Source of the DNA: Condylostoma magnum
Taxonomy: Eukaryota > Ciliophora > Heterotrichea > Heterotrichida > Condylostomatidae
Direction: 5' to 3'
DNA: 64,000 nucleotides
Assembly: GCA_920105805.1 (NCBI GenBank)
Contig: CAKKTI010000080.1
Location: 2,825 to 66,824 of the forward strand
Shown: positions 11,420-22,418 of the stretch, piece after piece
Layout: every line of letters starts with the position of its first letter
Numbering within the stretch: the first letter of the stretch is position 1
Notes under the pieces: model-generated
The model's database searches: none
What the model saw: only the letters and a program-made list of their open reading frames with translations
Told to the model about the DNA's origin: nothing
Translations under genes and position numbers: made by a program

Positions 11420-14154
11420 CTATAAAGTTACTAACCCACGCTGTCTATACTTAATACTCAATCTCGGAATTCCTGTAGATAAATTGAATCTACTTGGCCT
11501 ATTCGCATTTTCAGTTTCTATATTTGTATTTGCAACTTTAGAAGTCTTTATCATTTATATAGATCCTTCATCTGTGATATCAACATCATCCTCAAACTTA
11601 ATTTCCTCCTTTTTCTCTTCTACTCTAACGAACTTTTTAAATCTAGTTTATCTAGGCTTATATATCGTATTATAGTGTTTTTTGCATTGTTATTAAAAAC
11701 TGTAGAATTTTCCTAAAAGCTCCGTTGATGTGACAGTTGGTGGTTCACTGTAAAGAGCAGCCAGTTACTTAAAATCCTTTTTTAACTGCTCTAAAGAATC
11801 TTATATATCTGATAGCTTAAATCTAGTCTTTTCTACTAACTCTGTAGTGAAATTTATAAAGACTGTAAGTGAATCATCATTCGTATCTTTAGCATTAGTA
11901 ACAGCTAGTTCAGAATTGCTGAGCCTAATTAAAATTTACCCTTATAAAATCTCTTTAACTCTTCTTTCAATTTCTCCCATATCTAATCTCAAAGCCAGCT
12001 GAATTGGCTCAAATTCATTTATAAAAGACAATAAATCAGGTTAAGATTAGTGAATATTTCTTATTAGAAAATGCAACAATGTCATCTTTTTGCATATACT
12101 TTTGATGTCATCTAGTTTAATCAATGTGTCTAAATCAAAACCAGTAGCATTTCCTTTGTTAGTTCCATGGTTTAAATAGTTACCTAGTTATAATATTAAT
12201 TTCATTAGTACAGGAAACTTTTTAGAGTGTAAAATTGAACAAATTGCATCTGATATTACCTTTATTTAGTCTCTTATTTCAGGTATATCTAATTTAACTT
12301 AGTCATTTAGTATAAGTACGTTTATTCTTTATGTAGTCATTGGCATCTATACAAAAATTCTTATAAGGAACTGCTCTAGTTATGTTAAATCTTCAATTGG
12401 TTTATCTGTTTCTTTTAGCTTTGTGATATCTTCATCATTTGGTATAAGTTTTTTGAATTGGGTTAATTAATCAAGAGTTAAACTATAAGCATTCATATTA
12501 TCAATCATATCTTTAGTTTATTCAAGTGTTAAGGGATGTTTAGCATGTAGTATTCCTAGGTTATTTAGTTGTTATGGGAGTAATACAGTTACTTACTTTT
12601 TTACTATCTATTGTTAAGGAGCTTCTTATTCATCCTTTTATTTTTCAGCAAACCTTTTAATTAGCTTTTTAAAGTTGATTATATCAGGTGTATCTATTTA
12701 CTGTGTTCATATTGATTGGTTTAGTCTAAATTTAGGTAATGCTGTTCAAAATATCTTTCTTGTTATTACATTCTGTGGAGGAATGTGCTAATTTTATACT
12801 TATTGTCCTTAGGAATTAGGAGCTAAAAGTCCATTTGGAGGCGGGGGAGGAGGAGGAACTCCTGTATTTGGTTAACCTGGAGGGGGAGGAGGGGGTGGAG
12901 GTCTATTTAGTTAACCTGGAGGAGGTGGAGGGGGTGGAGGTCTATTTAGTTAACCCGGAGGAGGAGGAGGGGGTGGAGGTCTATTTAGTTAACCCGGAGG
13001 AGGTGGTGGTGGAGGTCCTCTATTTAATTGATTTGCTGGAGGTGGTGGTGGAGGAGGTCCTTTATTTAATTGATTTGCTGGAGGTGGTGGAGGTGGAGGT
13101 CCTTTATTTAATTGATTTGCTGGAGGTGGTGGAGGTGGAGGTCCTNNNNNNNNNNNNNNNNNNNNNNNNNNNNNNNNNNNNNNNNNNNNNNNNNNNNNNN
13201 NNNNNNNNNNNNNNNNNNNNNNNNNNNNNNNNNNNNNNNNNNNNNATTTGCTGGAGGTGGTGGAGGTGGAGGTCCTTTATTTAATTGATTTGCTGGAGGT
13301 GGTGGAGGTGGAGGTCCTTTATTTAATTGATTTGCTGGAGGTGGTGGTGGAGGAGGTCCTTTATTTAATTGATTTGCTGGAGGTCTTTTAAGCTAATTAG
13401 TAGGTGAGGTCGGAGGCTTTTTTATCTAATTACCGCTAGTATCTGACAATAATAGCCTCTAATTACTTATCTTTGATGTTACTGATAAATTATTCTAAGA
13501 CATAGGAGGAGGAGGAGGTACAGAAAATTGTATCTTTTTTCCATTATTCGCAGGTAATTAAACTCCCATTTTAACAACCGATCCTCTTTACCCATTTGGG
13601 CCCACACTTCCTCTCTACTATTAATTAATCTAAGGTTAATCTGATTCATCAGAGCTATCAGTATAATCTGATTCATCTGACTATTGACTATCTTCCTCAA
13701 AACTTTTATCAATCATTTAAGCTACCACATCATATCAACGCCCAAAACAATTCCTAAAGCTATTCTACATTTTTAAATAACTCAGCTCTACTAATTTAAG
13801 CATCAAGTATTAAGTAACTTTACTTACTTTCCTCTTATCATGTTTTTACATTTCATATCGTTCGTTGATTTAACCACGTTTCTAAAGCATTTTGTCTAAT
13901 TTTTTCTGAATAATAGTTACTTTTTGTACTATTAGATTATTATTGGTTTTAGAAAGCTAGTTTAATTAGTCCTTTAGCTTCTGTATTTATTCTTATGCTT
14001 ATGATAGCTCCATCATCTGTTGTAGATTTTCATCTTAGGATTAAATGAGTTCAATTTTTAGAATCCTGATTATGAATTACTCTAACTCGCTTAAATTTTC
14101 TTCTTGGCTGCTTTAGGACTCAGAGGATGAATATTCCTCTTCAGTATATTCCAT
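11420..14154 (-). CDS. Formin (FH1-FH2 actin nucleator), interrupted by assembly gap
   Basis: An actin-nucleating formin of roughly 900 residues. The N-terminal ~250 residues are acidic and coiled coil (EEEYSSSESQSSQEENLSEL). A proline-rich FH1 region follows, built from repeated GPPPPPPPANQLNK units and then PPPPPPPPGQLNR-type units, which would bind profilin-actin. The FH2 domain covers the last ~480 residues, with the signature LGNYLNHGTNKGNATGF followed by FDLDTLIKLDDIKS. No GTPase-binding or DAD region is recognised. A run of 100 N (13146-13245) breaks the FH1 repeats, so the annotated length is not a multiple of three; this is an assembly gap, not a mutation. It ends TAG TAG. Family is certain, exact length is not. 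Confidence 0.95.
12836..13385 (-). repeat. Tandem 42 bp repeats encoding the formin FH1 domain
   Basis: On the coding (minus) strand each unit encodes GPPPPPPPANQLNK, 14 residues. About three units lie on each side of the run of N and differ from each other only at a few third positions. Towards 12836 they grade into shorter polyproline units ending in PGQLN. The near identity of the 42 bp units suggests recent expansion and explains why the assembly broke here. The plus strand of the same bases shows a false reading frame rich in E, V and L. Confidence 0.9.
13146..13245. other. Assembly gap (100 N)
   Basis: One hundred undetermined bases inside the FH1 repeats. The number looks like a placeholder. 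The frames on the two sides agree only if the true gap length is 2 modulo 3, and the repeat phase on the two flanks predicts 11 bp plus a whole number of 42 bp units. Confidence 0.9.
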
Positions 14155-14252
14155 TTTTATATGTTTAGCAGTTTATGTATAGAGTGTAATTAATAACAGT
14201 AAACACCCCCAATAATTTATGTAATACTTCATTATTAAATTACTACTATAAA

Positions 14253-16964
14253 ATGTCTCAAATAAGCAAATCATATAGATCATCAGGACGGAGTAGTTAA
14301 TTATAAAATAACACTAAAATAGACTTGATATAACTTCTTGACTACTAAAGACTCTCAAGTATAAAGCGGGACTTTAATATGGAGTAAAAAGGTTTAACTA
14401 AATAATAGTTTTTGTAAATAATGCTCCATCATCTTAACGAAGTAGAGAGCTAAGTAGACTTAGTTAAAATTCTAATAGAATTGTTCGAGGAAATTGATAT
14501 TAATGATGATAAGTACTTAGAATGAGAAGAGTTCTCAAATTATATAATTGAACTAGGAATTTTAAATCAAGGCAAACAAGATGTAAATAAGAAATACTTA
14601 CTTGAGGAACTGTATGATGATGTAAAACACGAAAATGATATAGAATAACTAGTTTTTATGCCTGAAATCAATACAATAATACTGCTAGAAAGAGATTATA
14701 AAAAGTTTAAAGTTTATGAAGCTAAAAATGTTAGGTTTAGGAGAGAAATTCTAGGACATAGAGGAGCAATACTTCATTGTTGCTATCTCAAAGGACTTAA
14801 AATGATAGCAACGTGCAGTAATGATATGATGATTCATCTGTGAGGAGAATTTAAAATAGAGAAGCGTTACAGTATTAGATGCAGAGAAATCCCAATGCAT
14901 TTAGCATGATGTTCTAAATTACAACGATTATATGCCTCTACGAGTGAAAATAGAGTATTTAGTTGATTTTTAGGAGATATTGAAGCAAAATAACCAATGG
15001 ACAAGTTAAAAAAATACAGAGAAATTGTTATGAATCATCCAATATCGTAGGCATTGCCAATACATAATCTTAATTTATTAGTGTGTACTGATATAGGAGG
15101 TAATATGTGGATGTGGAAACTGGTAAATCATGTAAAGGTATAAGAAATGGATAAGCTATAAAAGGGGATAACTGTAGTTCAGTACAGTAAAAAGCATAAA
15201 TTACTCTTCACTGCCGGATTAGACAGATTTGCTTATGTATGAAATCCGTATGTCTAGTCTCACATTAACGTACTAAGAGGCCACGTTCACAGTCTTATTG
15301 ACCTATAATTACTAAAGGACTATGATTAAATAGTAACAGGAGATATTTCAGGACTTTTCAAAGTTTGAAGTATAACAAATTTCGCAATCTTACAGACCTT
15401 TTAAACTTAAATTTCAGAATTGCACTGCTTTGTAGCAACTTGGCCATATAGGAAAGTACTGGCAGCTGCTAGAGAAATAGTCTTGTATTAGTATTAAGAG
15501 CCAAACGATAAAGATAAAGCTGATTATGCAGGTGTAGTATCCTGCTTTTATAACTCAACTTACATGACCTTTGTGTCCGCTCATCCATTCTGTGTTAAGA
15601 TCTGAGATGTGCAAACTGGGAAATTAAAAGCTACTTTAAACGATTTAGTAAAAGGTGAAATTACTTCAATGGTATTAGACGACAGGATGAGAAAAATGTA
15701 TATAGGGACATCTTTAGGCAAAATTAGGTGTTGCAATGTTAAAAACGGAGCTCTTATAAAAAAGTACCCAAAACATGAAAATGAGGTATCTTATTTAATA
15801 TATGAGAACAAAAATAAGTACTTAATATCTGCGTCATGAGATGGAAAAGTGCTGATTCATGATGATTCTAAAAGTAAAACTTATGCTAATTTAAAATTTG
15901 ACTAAATTTTCCATCAAGACAATGCTAATGCTTTATGTCTAAAAACTTTAGGGAATTAAGAAATGCTTTATTTATCTTCATCAGGAGATGATTAAAGCGT
16001 TTTACTAACAAATCTAAAGACATTTAGGTAAGAAGCAGACTTAAAGCACTAAGCAGAGGTAAAGATGGTCTACTTTATTGAGAATTAAAACTGCCTTGTA
16101 TCCTCAGACTTATCAGGATTTTTATACTTCTGGGCAATAAGTCCTAGTAAAATCAAAAATCAGCTTATACTAAAACACTCTAATACATTTTAGTCGGAAA
16201 CAGGGTAAACGGAGACTTGTCCTATAAGAGCGATTGGACAATTAGACAGTTTTAAAATAATAACAGGAGATGACTAGGGAACGGTAAAGCATTGGAATAT
16301 CTAAGTACTATGTGATAAGTTAAATTAACTTGATAGAAATCACGACAGCTCAGGAATTTACATAACCAAGTTACAAACAGTTGAAGTTGAGTTAGAATTT
16401 GAAGAAAGTGACTGTGTAGAAATTTTCAATAAAAAGTTTCACTCCGATGGAATTTCGTCTATAAATGTTGTTAAGGATCCTTAAATAATAATTTCCTGCT
16501 CCTTTGACTCCTAAATATTTTTATCTAATTACAAAGGAGTACGATTAGGTTATTTAATAGTAGGAGGATGCTCTAATTGATAACTATAATCCCTCTTTCA
16601 GTCCCACTTTTAATAGAATTAAAATTAAGCTACAAAGTTACTGGAATAAACTAAAAACTCAAGTTATAGGTAATGATTAAGCTAACATTCTAAAAGAAGT
16701 TAGTAGAATGAGGATGATAATATAGTGCTTAATAACACATTTTATAAGCCAAGTAGTTAAAGATAAAGTATTGTGATGGCTTAGAATTCAAGAGAGCCAC
16801 GGAATAGGTCAATAGAGGCTGCTTATTAGAGATTGAGCAATACTTTACCATTCAAATTACCGGGAATATAATAAAGTACTGGAAGCAGTTTAAACAACAC
16901 ATAAAGAAACAAAAGAGGGCTACTGAAAAGAAGATTGCTGTCTCAAGCTAATAGACGATTATAA
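14253..16964 (+). CDS. EF-hand and WD40-repeat protein (WDR49/EFCAB8-like)
   Basis: A 903-residue protein. Residues ~40-110 hold EF-hand-type helices and one good calcium loop (DINDDKYLEWEEF). Residues ~130-770 are WD40 repeats forming probably two propellers (for example GHRGAILHCCY...CSNDMMIHLW, where W is TGA). The tail is basic and low-complexity. This order matches the WDR49/EFCAB8 family, which is linked to cilia in several lineages. The first ATG (14253) opens a frame that joins smoothly to the EF-hand region. It ends at TAA 16962, 7 bp from the stop of the convergent ankyrin gene. A 42 bp GT...AG segment near 16550 could be cut out without changing frame but nothing requires it. Role inferred: calcium-responsive scaffold, perhaps axonemal. 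Confidence 0.85.
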
Positions 16965-16971
16965 ACTAATT

Positions 16972-17601
16972 TTACCTTTTAATAAAATCATGTCCTGATA
17001 TATTTCGTCTTTTACGGTAGAAGTGCCTTGGAAGACCTATGCCATATCCGCTTTCTTGTAATTTTTCAGCTTATTAATTTAAGGTTTAACTAGCTAATTT
17101 GATATTAATATCACAAGTTTTTAAGAGTTTTTTTAGTTCTTGATTGAAATTTGAGTTTTATTAGCTTATGTAGTCAATAACAGATTTGCCTTATTAATTT
17201 GTTATTGAGGGATCACAGCCATTTATTAGTAAAAGCTTCATAATTTAAAAGTTCTTTTTGGCATATCCCATATGAAGCGCTGTTAGTCCAAAGCTGTCTT
17301 TCATATTCTTTAGCTCAAGATAATTTTCAAGTATATAATTAATTAATGGTAGATTCTCCTGATAAACGGCAAAATGTAGTAAAGTTTTATTATATTTAAA
17401 GGCTGGAATAACTTAAGCCTTATTTTCTAATAGAAGTTTTATTACTTTCAAATCACTGGCATAGAGTGCAATGTATAAAGGACTCTATCCCGCTTTATTT
17501 AACAGATTTACATCCAGATCTTATATATTATCCTAAATTGTTCTATATTAACTCTTTAATACCAGTTCATGGATCGCTTATTTGTCAATTTTACCTCCCA
17601 T
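16972..17601 (-). CDS. Ankyrin-repeat protein
   Basis: A 209-residue protein with about four ankyrin repeats between residues ~30 and 155 (NLLNKAGQSPLYIALYASDL, GLTALHMGYAKKNFQIMKLL) followed by a basic tail (RHFYRKRRN). Ankyrin repeats bind partner proteins; no partner can be read from the sequence. No signal peptide or membrane segment is seen. The start is the ATG at 17601, 53 bp from the divergent tRNA gene. The likely stop is TAA at 16972, with an in-frame TAG two codons on. Tail-to-tail spacing to the WD40 gene is 7 bp. Confidence 0.85.
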
Positions 17602-17654
17602 ATTTTTTACAGTAAATTATAGTATTTATGCATTATTATACTAAAATAGATAGA

Positions 17655-17734
17655 GACTGTTTGGCCGAGAGGTCTAAGGCGCTAGCTTCAGGCGCTAGTC
17701 CGAAAGGGCGTGGGTTCGAATCCCACAGCAGTCA
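17655..17734 (+). tRNA. tRNA-Leu(CAG)
   Basis: An 80-base class II tRNA. The acceptor stem GACTGTT pairs with AGCAGTC (one G-T pair). The D arm starts GGCCGAGAGG. The anticodon stem CTAGC/GCTAG encloses the loop TTCAGGC, giving anticodon CAG. A long variable arm and the T arm GTGGG-TTCGAAT-CCCAC follow, with discriminator A. No intron and no encoded CCA. It resembles yeast tRNA-Leu in D arm and T loop. It is an ordinary elongator for CUG codons, not a suppressor of the reassigned stops. Confidence 0.97.
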
Positions 17735-17735
17735 C

Positions 17736-17742
17736 TTTTTTT
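17736..17742 (+). terminator. Pol III terminator of tRNA-Leu
   Basis: Seven T residues start two bases after the discriminator base of the tRNA, the usual RNA polymerase III stop signal. Confidence 0.85.
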
Positions 17743-17751
17743 ATAAACATT

Positions 17752-18312
17752 ATGGATTAAATTTAAGACACCATCTAGAAATTTTAAAATCTGAATATCA
17801 GCACGTTAAAAAAACTAAATAGAGCAGCTACCAATCCACTTACTAAGAAATTATTGCAAAAACACATAAATCTTAAACAAGTTTTAAAATTGAAGACTCA
17901 GATGCTTGATTAGCTTCAATAAGAGAAAAAATTACTGTGTTAGGAGATCTAGGATAAGTGTTAATAAGGAGATTTGAATGATAAAGTGATTAGTTTTATA
18001 TATACGAAAATTCCGAAGAGATAGTAAACAAGGCGGTCTAAGATAAATAAAACTTTTGATATTGGATAACAACAAACACCTATTAATAAGTAAGTACAAA
18101 AGAGTAAAAGAAATACTCCTGTAAGGGTAAACTCCCCTTCACCTTATAATGGAATATACATATTAAATGAAGCAAACTCGAGCAAAGATATAGGGATTCA
18201 AGCCAAGAAATTATAGTTTTTAGGACAAAGCACTGATAATTGAATTGCCTCGTTGAGATCTTATACTGAGTCGCCTTAAATTACGTAAAATAAAGGAAGA
18301 AAAAGGAAATAA
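17752..18312 (+). CDS. Small coiled-coil protein of unknown function
   Basis: A 186-residue protein that I do not recognise. Residues 1-80 are a Q/K/L-rich coiled coil (TQMLDQLQQEKKLLCQEIQ). The remainder is basic and rich in S, T and P (KRNTPVRVNSPSPYNG), probably disordered. It starts 10 bp after the T-run of the tRNA gene and ends at TAA 18310, only 4 bp from the stop codon of the convergent ankyrin-DHHC gene. Nearly all its glutamines are TAA or TAG. Support comes from composition and neat fit between its neighbours rather than homology. Confidence 0.6.
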
Positions 18313-18316
18313 ATTA

Positions 18317-19852
18317 CTAGTTAAGAATAAAGTTTATAATGTTTTCTAAGTATTCCATTCCATTTGGGTAGTTTGGAAAGTTTCTGTAGTAGTCTTCAAA
18401 GTCTGTATGGAATAAATATCTGTATCTATGTCTATTGACCGATTCGTTTAAAGTTATTCCGTGCATTATTGTGTATATTTCTACAATAACATACCAAAAA
18501 ATTATTTGGAAAATTAAAAGACTTGCAAAAAACATTACTATCAGGATAATATAAGTTTCTTGCATTTATACAAAAACTTATCCGGCAATTTCGGTTCAGT
18601 AATAAAAAGTGTCTTGTTTAGTAGTGAAATAGCATATATTGAGAATAATATAAGTTACATTGCTAGCCAAGAAGCTAATTATAAATCCAGTATAATATTT
18701 CCTATTGTTTTTTCCTATACATGTTCCTATAAGCGAGCTGTGAATATGTTAATTGGGCACACAAATATCACAAATTCTACAATGCTTAGAAGAACGTTCT
18801 CTTAATATTCAGCAACTTGGACATATTCTCCTTACATTAGTAATTGTGTCAAATTTATTTTACTCAAAATCATCAAAGAAATTTTTCATAACTTCAGCAT
18901 CCAATCCTGAGCCTTATTTTAACAAAACTCCAGGTCCACTTACACAAATCAAAAGAAGCAAAATCCAAAAAAGTAACTAACTTAAAGCGAAAATGAGTAC
19001 AACAACCCTATACTCATAAACCTAATCAGCCTGCAATCCAAAAAAGCAAATAAAACACAGAGCTTGATAGCCCAAATAAAGTACCCAATATTTATTCCCC
19101 TGATAGTTTGTAAAAAAAATTTGATACATAGCAGCTATAGTATTAGACTACTAAGCAATCTAGTACCCATTTAACCCTGATTAAGTCTTTTATTCAACAT
19201 CAGCACCTTATCTTAATAAATAATCAACACTTTTACATGCATTAGAAGACAATGCCCTATGAAGAGGAGTTAGCCCATGATTATCAATAGCATTAATATC
19301 AAAATCAATAATCTTGAGAATTCTTAAAGTCTGAGTATCATCATTATAAGCAGCCCAATGTGCAGCTCCAAGTCCATTAGCATCTCTAGCTTGTAGTAAA
19401 GCACCTCGATGATATAACGCAAAGAAGGAGTCTAGTCTTGCGAATCTGATTGCCTATAGTATTGGTGTAAGGCCTAAATCATCCTTTTATTCTATATTTG
19501 CTCCTCTGTCTAACAAATTTTTTATTTACTCCAAATTTCCTCTTATAGCTGCAATGTGTAAAGGTGTTTTGTTATCACTTGTTGGTTATTCCAATGACAC
19601 TGCGCCTTGGTCTAGTAAATCTGAAATTACCTGTGAATTATTCTACCATATTGCCATATGCAATAGAGTATATCCCCTTTCATCCGTTGTATCAGCTGAT
19701 ATTTAATTATCTATAATTGCATTAAACATTGGTGTTATGTTAAACCTGGAAGCATGATACAAAACTTCCTCTTATAGTTCAGTTTTGGACTTTGGAGGTG
19801 GCTCAGAATTTTAAGAGGAAATCTAAGCTAATTATGCATGCCAATCCGACAT
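18317..19852 (-). CDS. Ankyrin-repeat DHHC-family protein with degenerate active site (HIHS)
   Basis: A 511-residue protein with the layout of Akr1/ZDHHC17 palmitoyltransferases: five or so ankyrin repeats (residues ~50-230, for example GLTPLHRALSSNACKSVDYL), two membrane helices, a cytosolic Cys-rich loop, two more helices and a short tail. The Cys-rich loop reads CPSCWILRERSSKHCRICDICVP in pieces and ends GTCIGKNNRKYY, so the zinc ligands and the GxCIG block are kept. Where the family has DHHC, alignment gives HIHS, followed by SL instead of PW. The acylated cysteine is therefore serine and the Asp-His pair is gone. I infer an inactive or altered relative. It ends TAG TAA, 4 bp from its neighbour's stop. 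Confidence 0.85.
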
Positions 19853-19881
19853 TTTATATAAAGTTAATAGGCTAAGAATTA

Positions 19882-20289
19882 CTAAAGATCTTGCTTTGCT
19901 TTACGGCTTGAGAGTTTCTCAGAGTAAGCTTTAATTTTCCGTATATTTGCGGCTTAAACCTCGTCTAGCTTTCATTAATCAAATTTCAGTTTATCTGGTT
20001 TAAAAAGTAAAAGATCTGCATATGAATTAATATCAATATTTCTTTAGCCTGAGATTACTTCTGATAGATCTTAAGGAATCGTATTATAGCAGTACTCATA
20101 AGCACTGTATATCAATTTATCAGCGTAGTGATTTATTTTAGAGCTATCTCCAGTGCTCACGTGTCTATCAAATTACTGTTTATTTTCTGCCATATAAGTT
20201 CCTAAAAGCTTAGAGCAAGCTTTTTCTTTTGTATAGTTATTAGGATGATTTCCCCCTAGTACTAAGCTTATCAAAATTATATGAATCAT
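19882..20289 (-). CDS. Small predicted secreted protein
   Basis: A 135-residue protein that I do not recognise. The first ~15 residues (MIHIILISLVLGGN) look like a signal peptide. The rest is polar with few cysteines (KEKACSKLL, YEYCYNTIP) and a basic, helical C-terminus (RKIKAYSEKLSSRKAKQ). No domain is apparent. It ends TAG TAA, 29 bp before the ATG of the ankyrin-DHHC gene on the same strand. A luminal or extracellular role is inferred from the signal peptide only. Confidence 0.55.
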
Positions 20290-20435
20290 TTATTATAAAG
20301 ATGATTTATCTAACTATAAAAACAACAAAACAAATTCACTTAAACAGCAACTGCTTATCTACATATTTACCAAAAACCCTAATCCTTTAATAAACTTCCT
20401 CCAATAGAACAATCTAATTCCTTAAATCATTAAAT

Positions 20436-20678
20436 ATGGGTGTAGTAATTTCCTCTAAACTCAGCAGTGCTAATATTTGTGGCTGTTGCGAGAACCACGA
20501 TGAAAACGAATTTCTCCTACAAGACTAAAAAAACAGTACTATCCCTTAAGTTCCTCCAGTAATCTTCATACAGTTAAATCTCCGTAGTATTCTTGACGCC
20601 AGAGAACGGTAGAAGGTTAAAATAATAGAAGCCTAACGCAAAAAAGCTCCAATGAAATCGACTAACACCTTAGAATAG
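20436..20678 (+). CDS. Small protein with dual-acylation N-terminus
   Basis: An 80-residue protein with N-terminus MGVVISSKLSSANICGCC. Glycine 2 with serine at position 6 fits N-myristoylation, and the CGCC cluster fits palmitoylation, so membrane anchoring is likely. The rest is polar (QKNSTIPQVPPVIFIQLN, ILDARERQKVKIIEAQRKK) with no known domain. The probable stop is TAG at 20676, directly followed in frame by TGA. It lies tail-to-tail with the eL20 gene, 39 bp apart. Similar small lipidated proteins occur elsewhere in this window (37044). Confidence 0.5.
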
Positions 20679-20717
20679 TGATATTTTGTAATAACTTCAG
20701 AACATTAACTAACCTGA

Positions 20718-21278
20718 CTAATAACTTCTTGTTACTGGACGACTAGCAACAAAAGTAGATCGCCTTGCCCTGGTGGGAGCTCTAGGGGTACAGTGAAGTA
20801 ATGGGAACTGAATGTTAGAGTTGTAGAACTGGGCGGGGTAATTTCTTTTGATCTTATCGGCAGTGTTAATTATAGCTGAATTAACAATGTAAATAGTCTC
20901 TGGGTTGGCGCTATGTCTTCCTGCCATGTCTTAGTAAAGTCTGCCAACTGCCCCGCATAAGGAAGTGTCTCTATATTCCCTATACATGTTGTGAATACCT
21001 GTCCTGGACTCATATCTGATTATAATGCCGTAGGTTTTGGCAACGTTGGTCTTCTTTTCTTTTACCTCCTTGATGCTTACCACCTCGCCTTGTACTTACT
21101 TGATTTTTAGCATTCGTTTTACGAAGTACCAGAAGCGACTCTTGGCTACCACCTCGTCTGACGCAAAGATACGCATTCTATAGATGGTGGGGTTGGGATC
21201 CTTTTCACTGGGTATTTTTCTACCAGCTACAACCCATTGCTTGATTTTCATTTGTAGGGAGGGATCACCTTTCACCAT
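20718..21278 (-). CDS. RPL18A: Large ribosomal subunit protein eL20 (L18a)
   Basis: A 186-residue cytosolic ribosomal protein; human eL20 is 176. The family block PTIYRMRIFASDEVVAKSRF then WYFVKRMLKIK is nearly identical to other eukaryotes, and TGIHNMYREYRD and the C-terminal FPLLHCTPRAPTRARRSTF also match. Codon third positions are more GC-rich than in neighbouring genes, as expected for high expression. Internal glutamines such as the one after MLKIK are TAA or TAG. Stop TAG at 20718. The 217 bp upstream, before the MUL1-like stop, presumably hold its promoter. Confidence 0.97.
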
Positions 21279-21495
21279 AATTAATTTATACCATTTAATC
21301 TGGTTAGTTGGATTAGTTTTACGTGAGAATTTGTTGGTTTAGGAAAATTAGTTATTGTATGAAGTATAGTACTAGGAAATTGATGGGTATGCTAGTTAGT
21401 AAAGGATTGTTTAAATAGGGAAATTAAATTGCATATAAAAGTGTAAAATTTACTAAAACCCTTTCTAATGGTAAGAAAATATAAAACATGCAATT

Positions 21496-22410
21496 TTACT
21501 GATTAATAACTTTATACTCTTCAAATCTCAGCCTGCAAATAGGACATTTATCCATCTCATTTATGCAAGTAGAACATACACAAAAATGCTTGCATGGAAT
21601 CATCACAACATCCCTGGATAAGGTTAAACATACAATGCATGCATCCTCAGCTTCAAGTTGATCCTGGTTATCATTGATTCTTCGGTTTCTTTCAATGAAT
21701 CTTCTCTTTTTATTATAATAATACTTGGCAAAACCTGCTAGAATCAGATTAATAAATAGCATTAATGAAACAAAATACAGTTTATCAGTAATAAGTTCAT
21801 TTAAGTCAATACAAATCATTGTTGGCTGCAAGATACTTTCATTTTTAAACTAGATAACCTTTCCAGATATCAAAATTTAGTATCCAGCTGGCAGCACTTC
21901 CTCTGATACTAATTTATACCATTCATTATTATAATTTTCTCTGTAGATCCATCTCCTAAACATCAATTTCAGTATATTTTTGAAGGTAATACTAGCTTGT
22001 TTTGCAAATTAATACACCTTTAGCCCATTGTATACAGTGTGCATGCTAGGCATTACTTTTATACTTTCTTACCCATCTTGTAATATAAAATCTTTACGTT
22101 TATGCATACTTGTCACATCATCTAGCCATTAGATAAGAAAATCTTCAGAAGTTTCTCTATTAGTGTACACAACACTTTAATAAAACTTCTCCATTTCTAT
22201 AGATGAACTTTTAGTTAAAGATTGAATGACTCCAGTTACAAAGAAAGAATTTCTAGCCATGCTTGCGATATCTTTTATTCCTACAATCGGTGTGTATTTC
22301 AGCCAGTAAATATCTCTTAATCCGGATGCCATACCTATAGAGGCTAATCCCATACATATGCTTAAACCTCCTAATATAAAGTTGTAATGCGCGACTTAAT
22401 CCTCAGCCAT
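21496..22410 (-). CDS. MUL1-like mitochondrial/membrane RING E3 ligase
   Basis: A 304-residue protein matching MUL1/MAPL. There is an N-terminal membrane helix (ILGGLSICMGLASIGMASGL), a GIDE (BAM) domain in the middle (RNSFFVTGVIQSL, VVYTNRETSEDF, PAGYQILISGKV), a second helix near residue 215 (LYFVSLMLFINLILAGFA) and a C-terminal C3HC4 RING (ACIVCLTLSRDVVMIPCKHF then CVCSTCINEMDKCPICR). Family members sit in the mitochondrial outer membrane and attach ubiquitin or SUMO. The ATG at 22410 lies 8 bp after the stop of the mitochondrial carrier gene, a fitting neighbour. Stop TAA at 21496. Confidence 0.9.
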
Positions 22411-22418
22411 TTTTACTA

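Noticed and set aside
12835-13284. Plus-strand reading frame rich in E, V, L and Y repeats
   Set aside because: It is the antisense of the formin FH1 polyproline repeats; the minus strand gives a clear formin on both sides.
12836-13385. Regularly spaced repeats that could be mistaken for a CRISPR array
   Set aside because: The repeats are contiguous, coding and proline-rich, with no unique spacers.
16551-16592. Possible 42 bp GT...AG intron in the EF-hand/WD40 gene
   Set aside because: Removing it leaves the frame unchanged and the sequence reads sensibly with it included; no evidence forces splicing.
17628-17822. Plus-strand frame covering the tRNA
   Set aside because: It is a translation of the tRNA-Leu gene and its flank, and the real downstream gene is in another frame.
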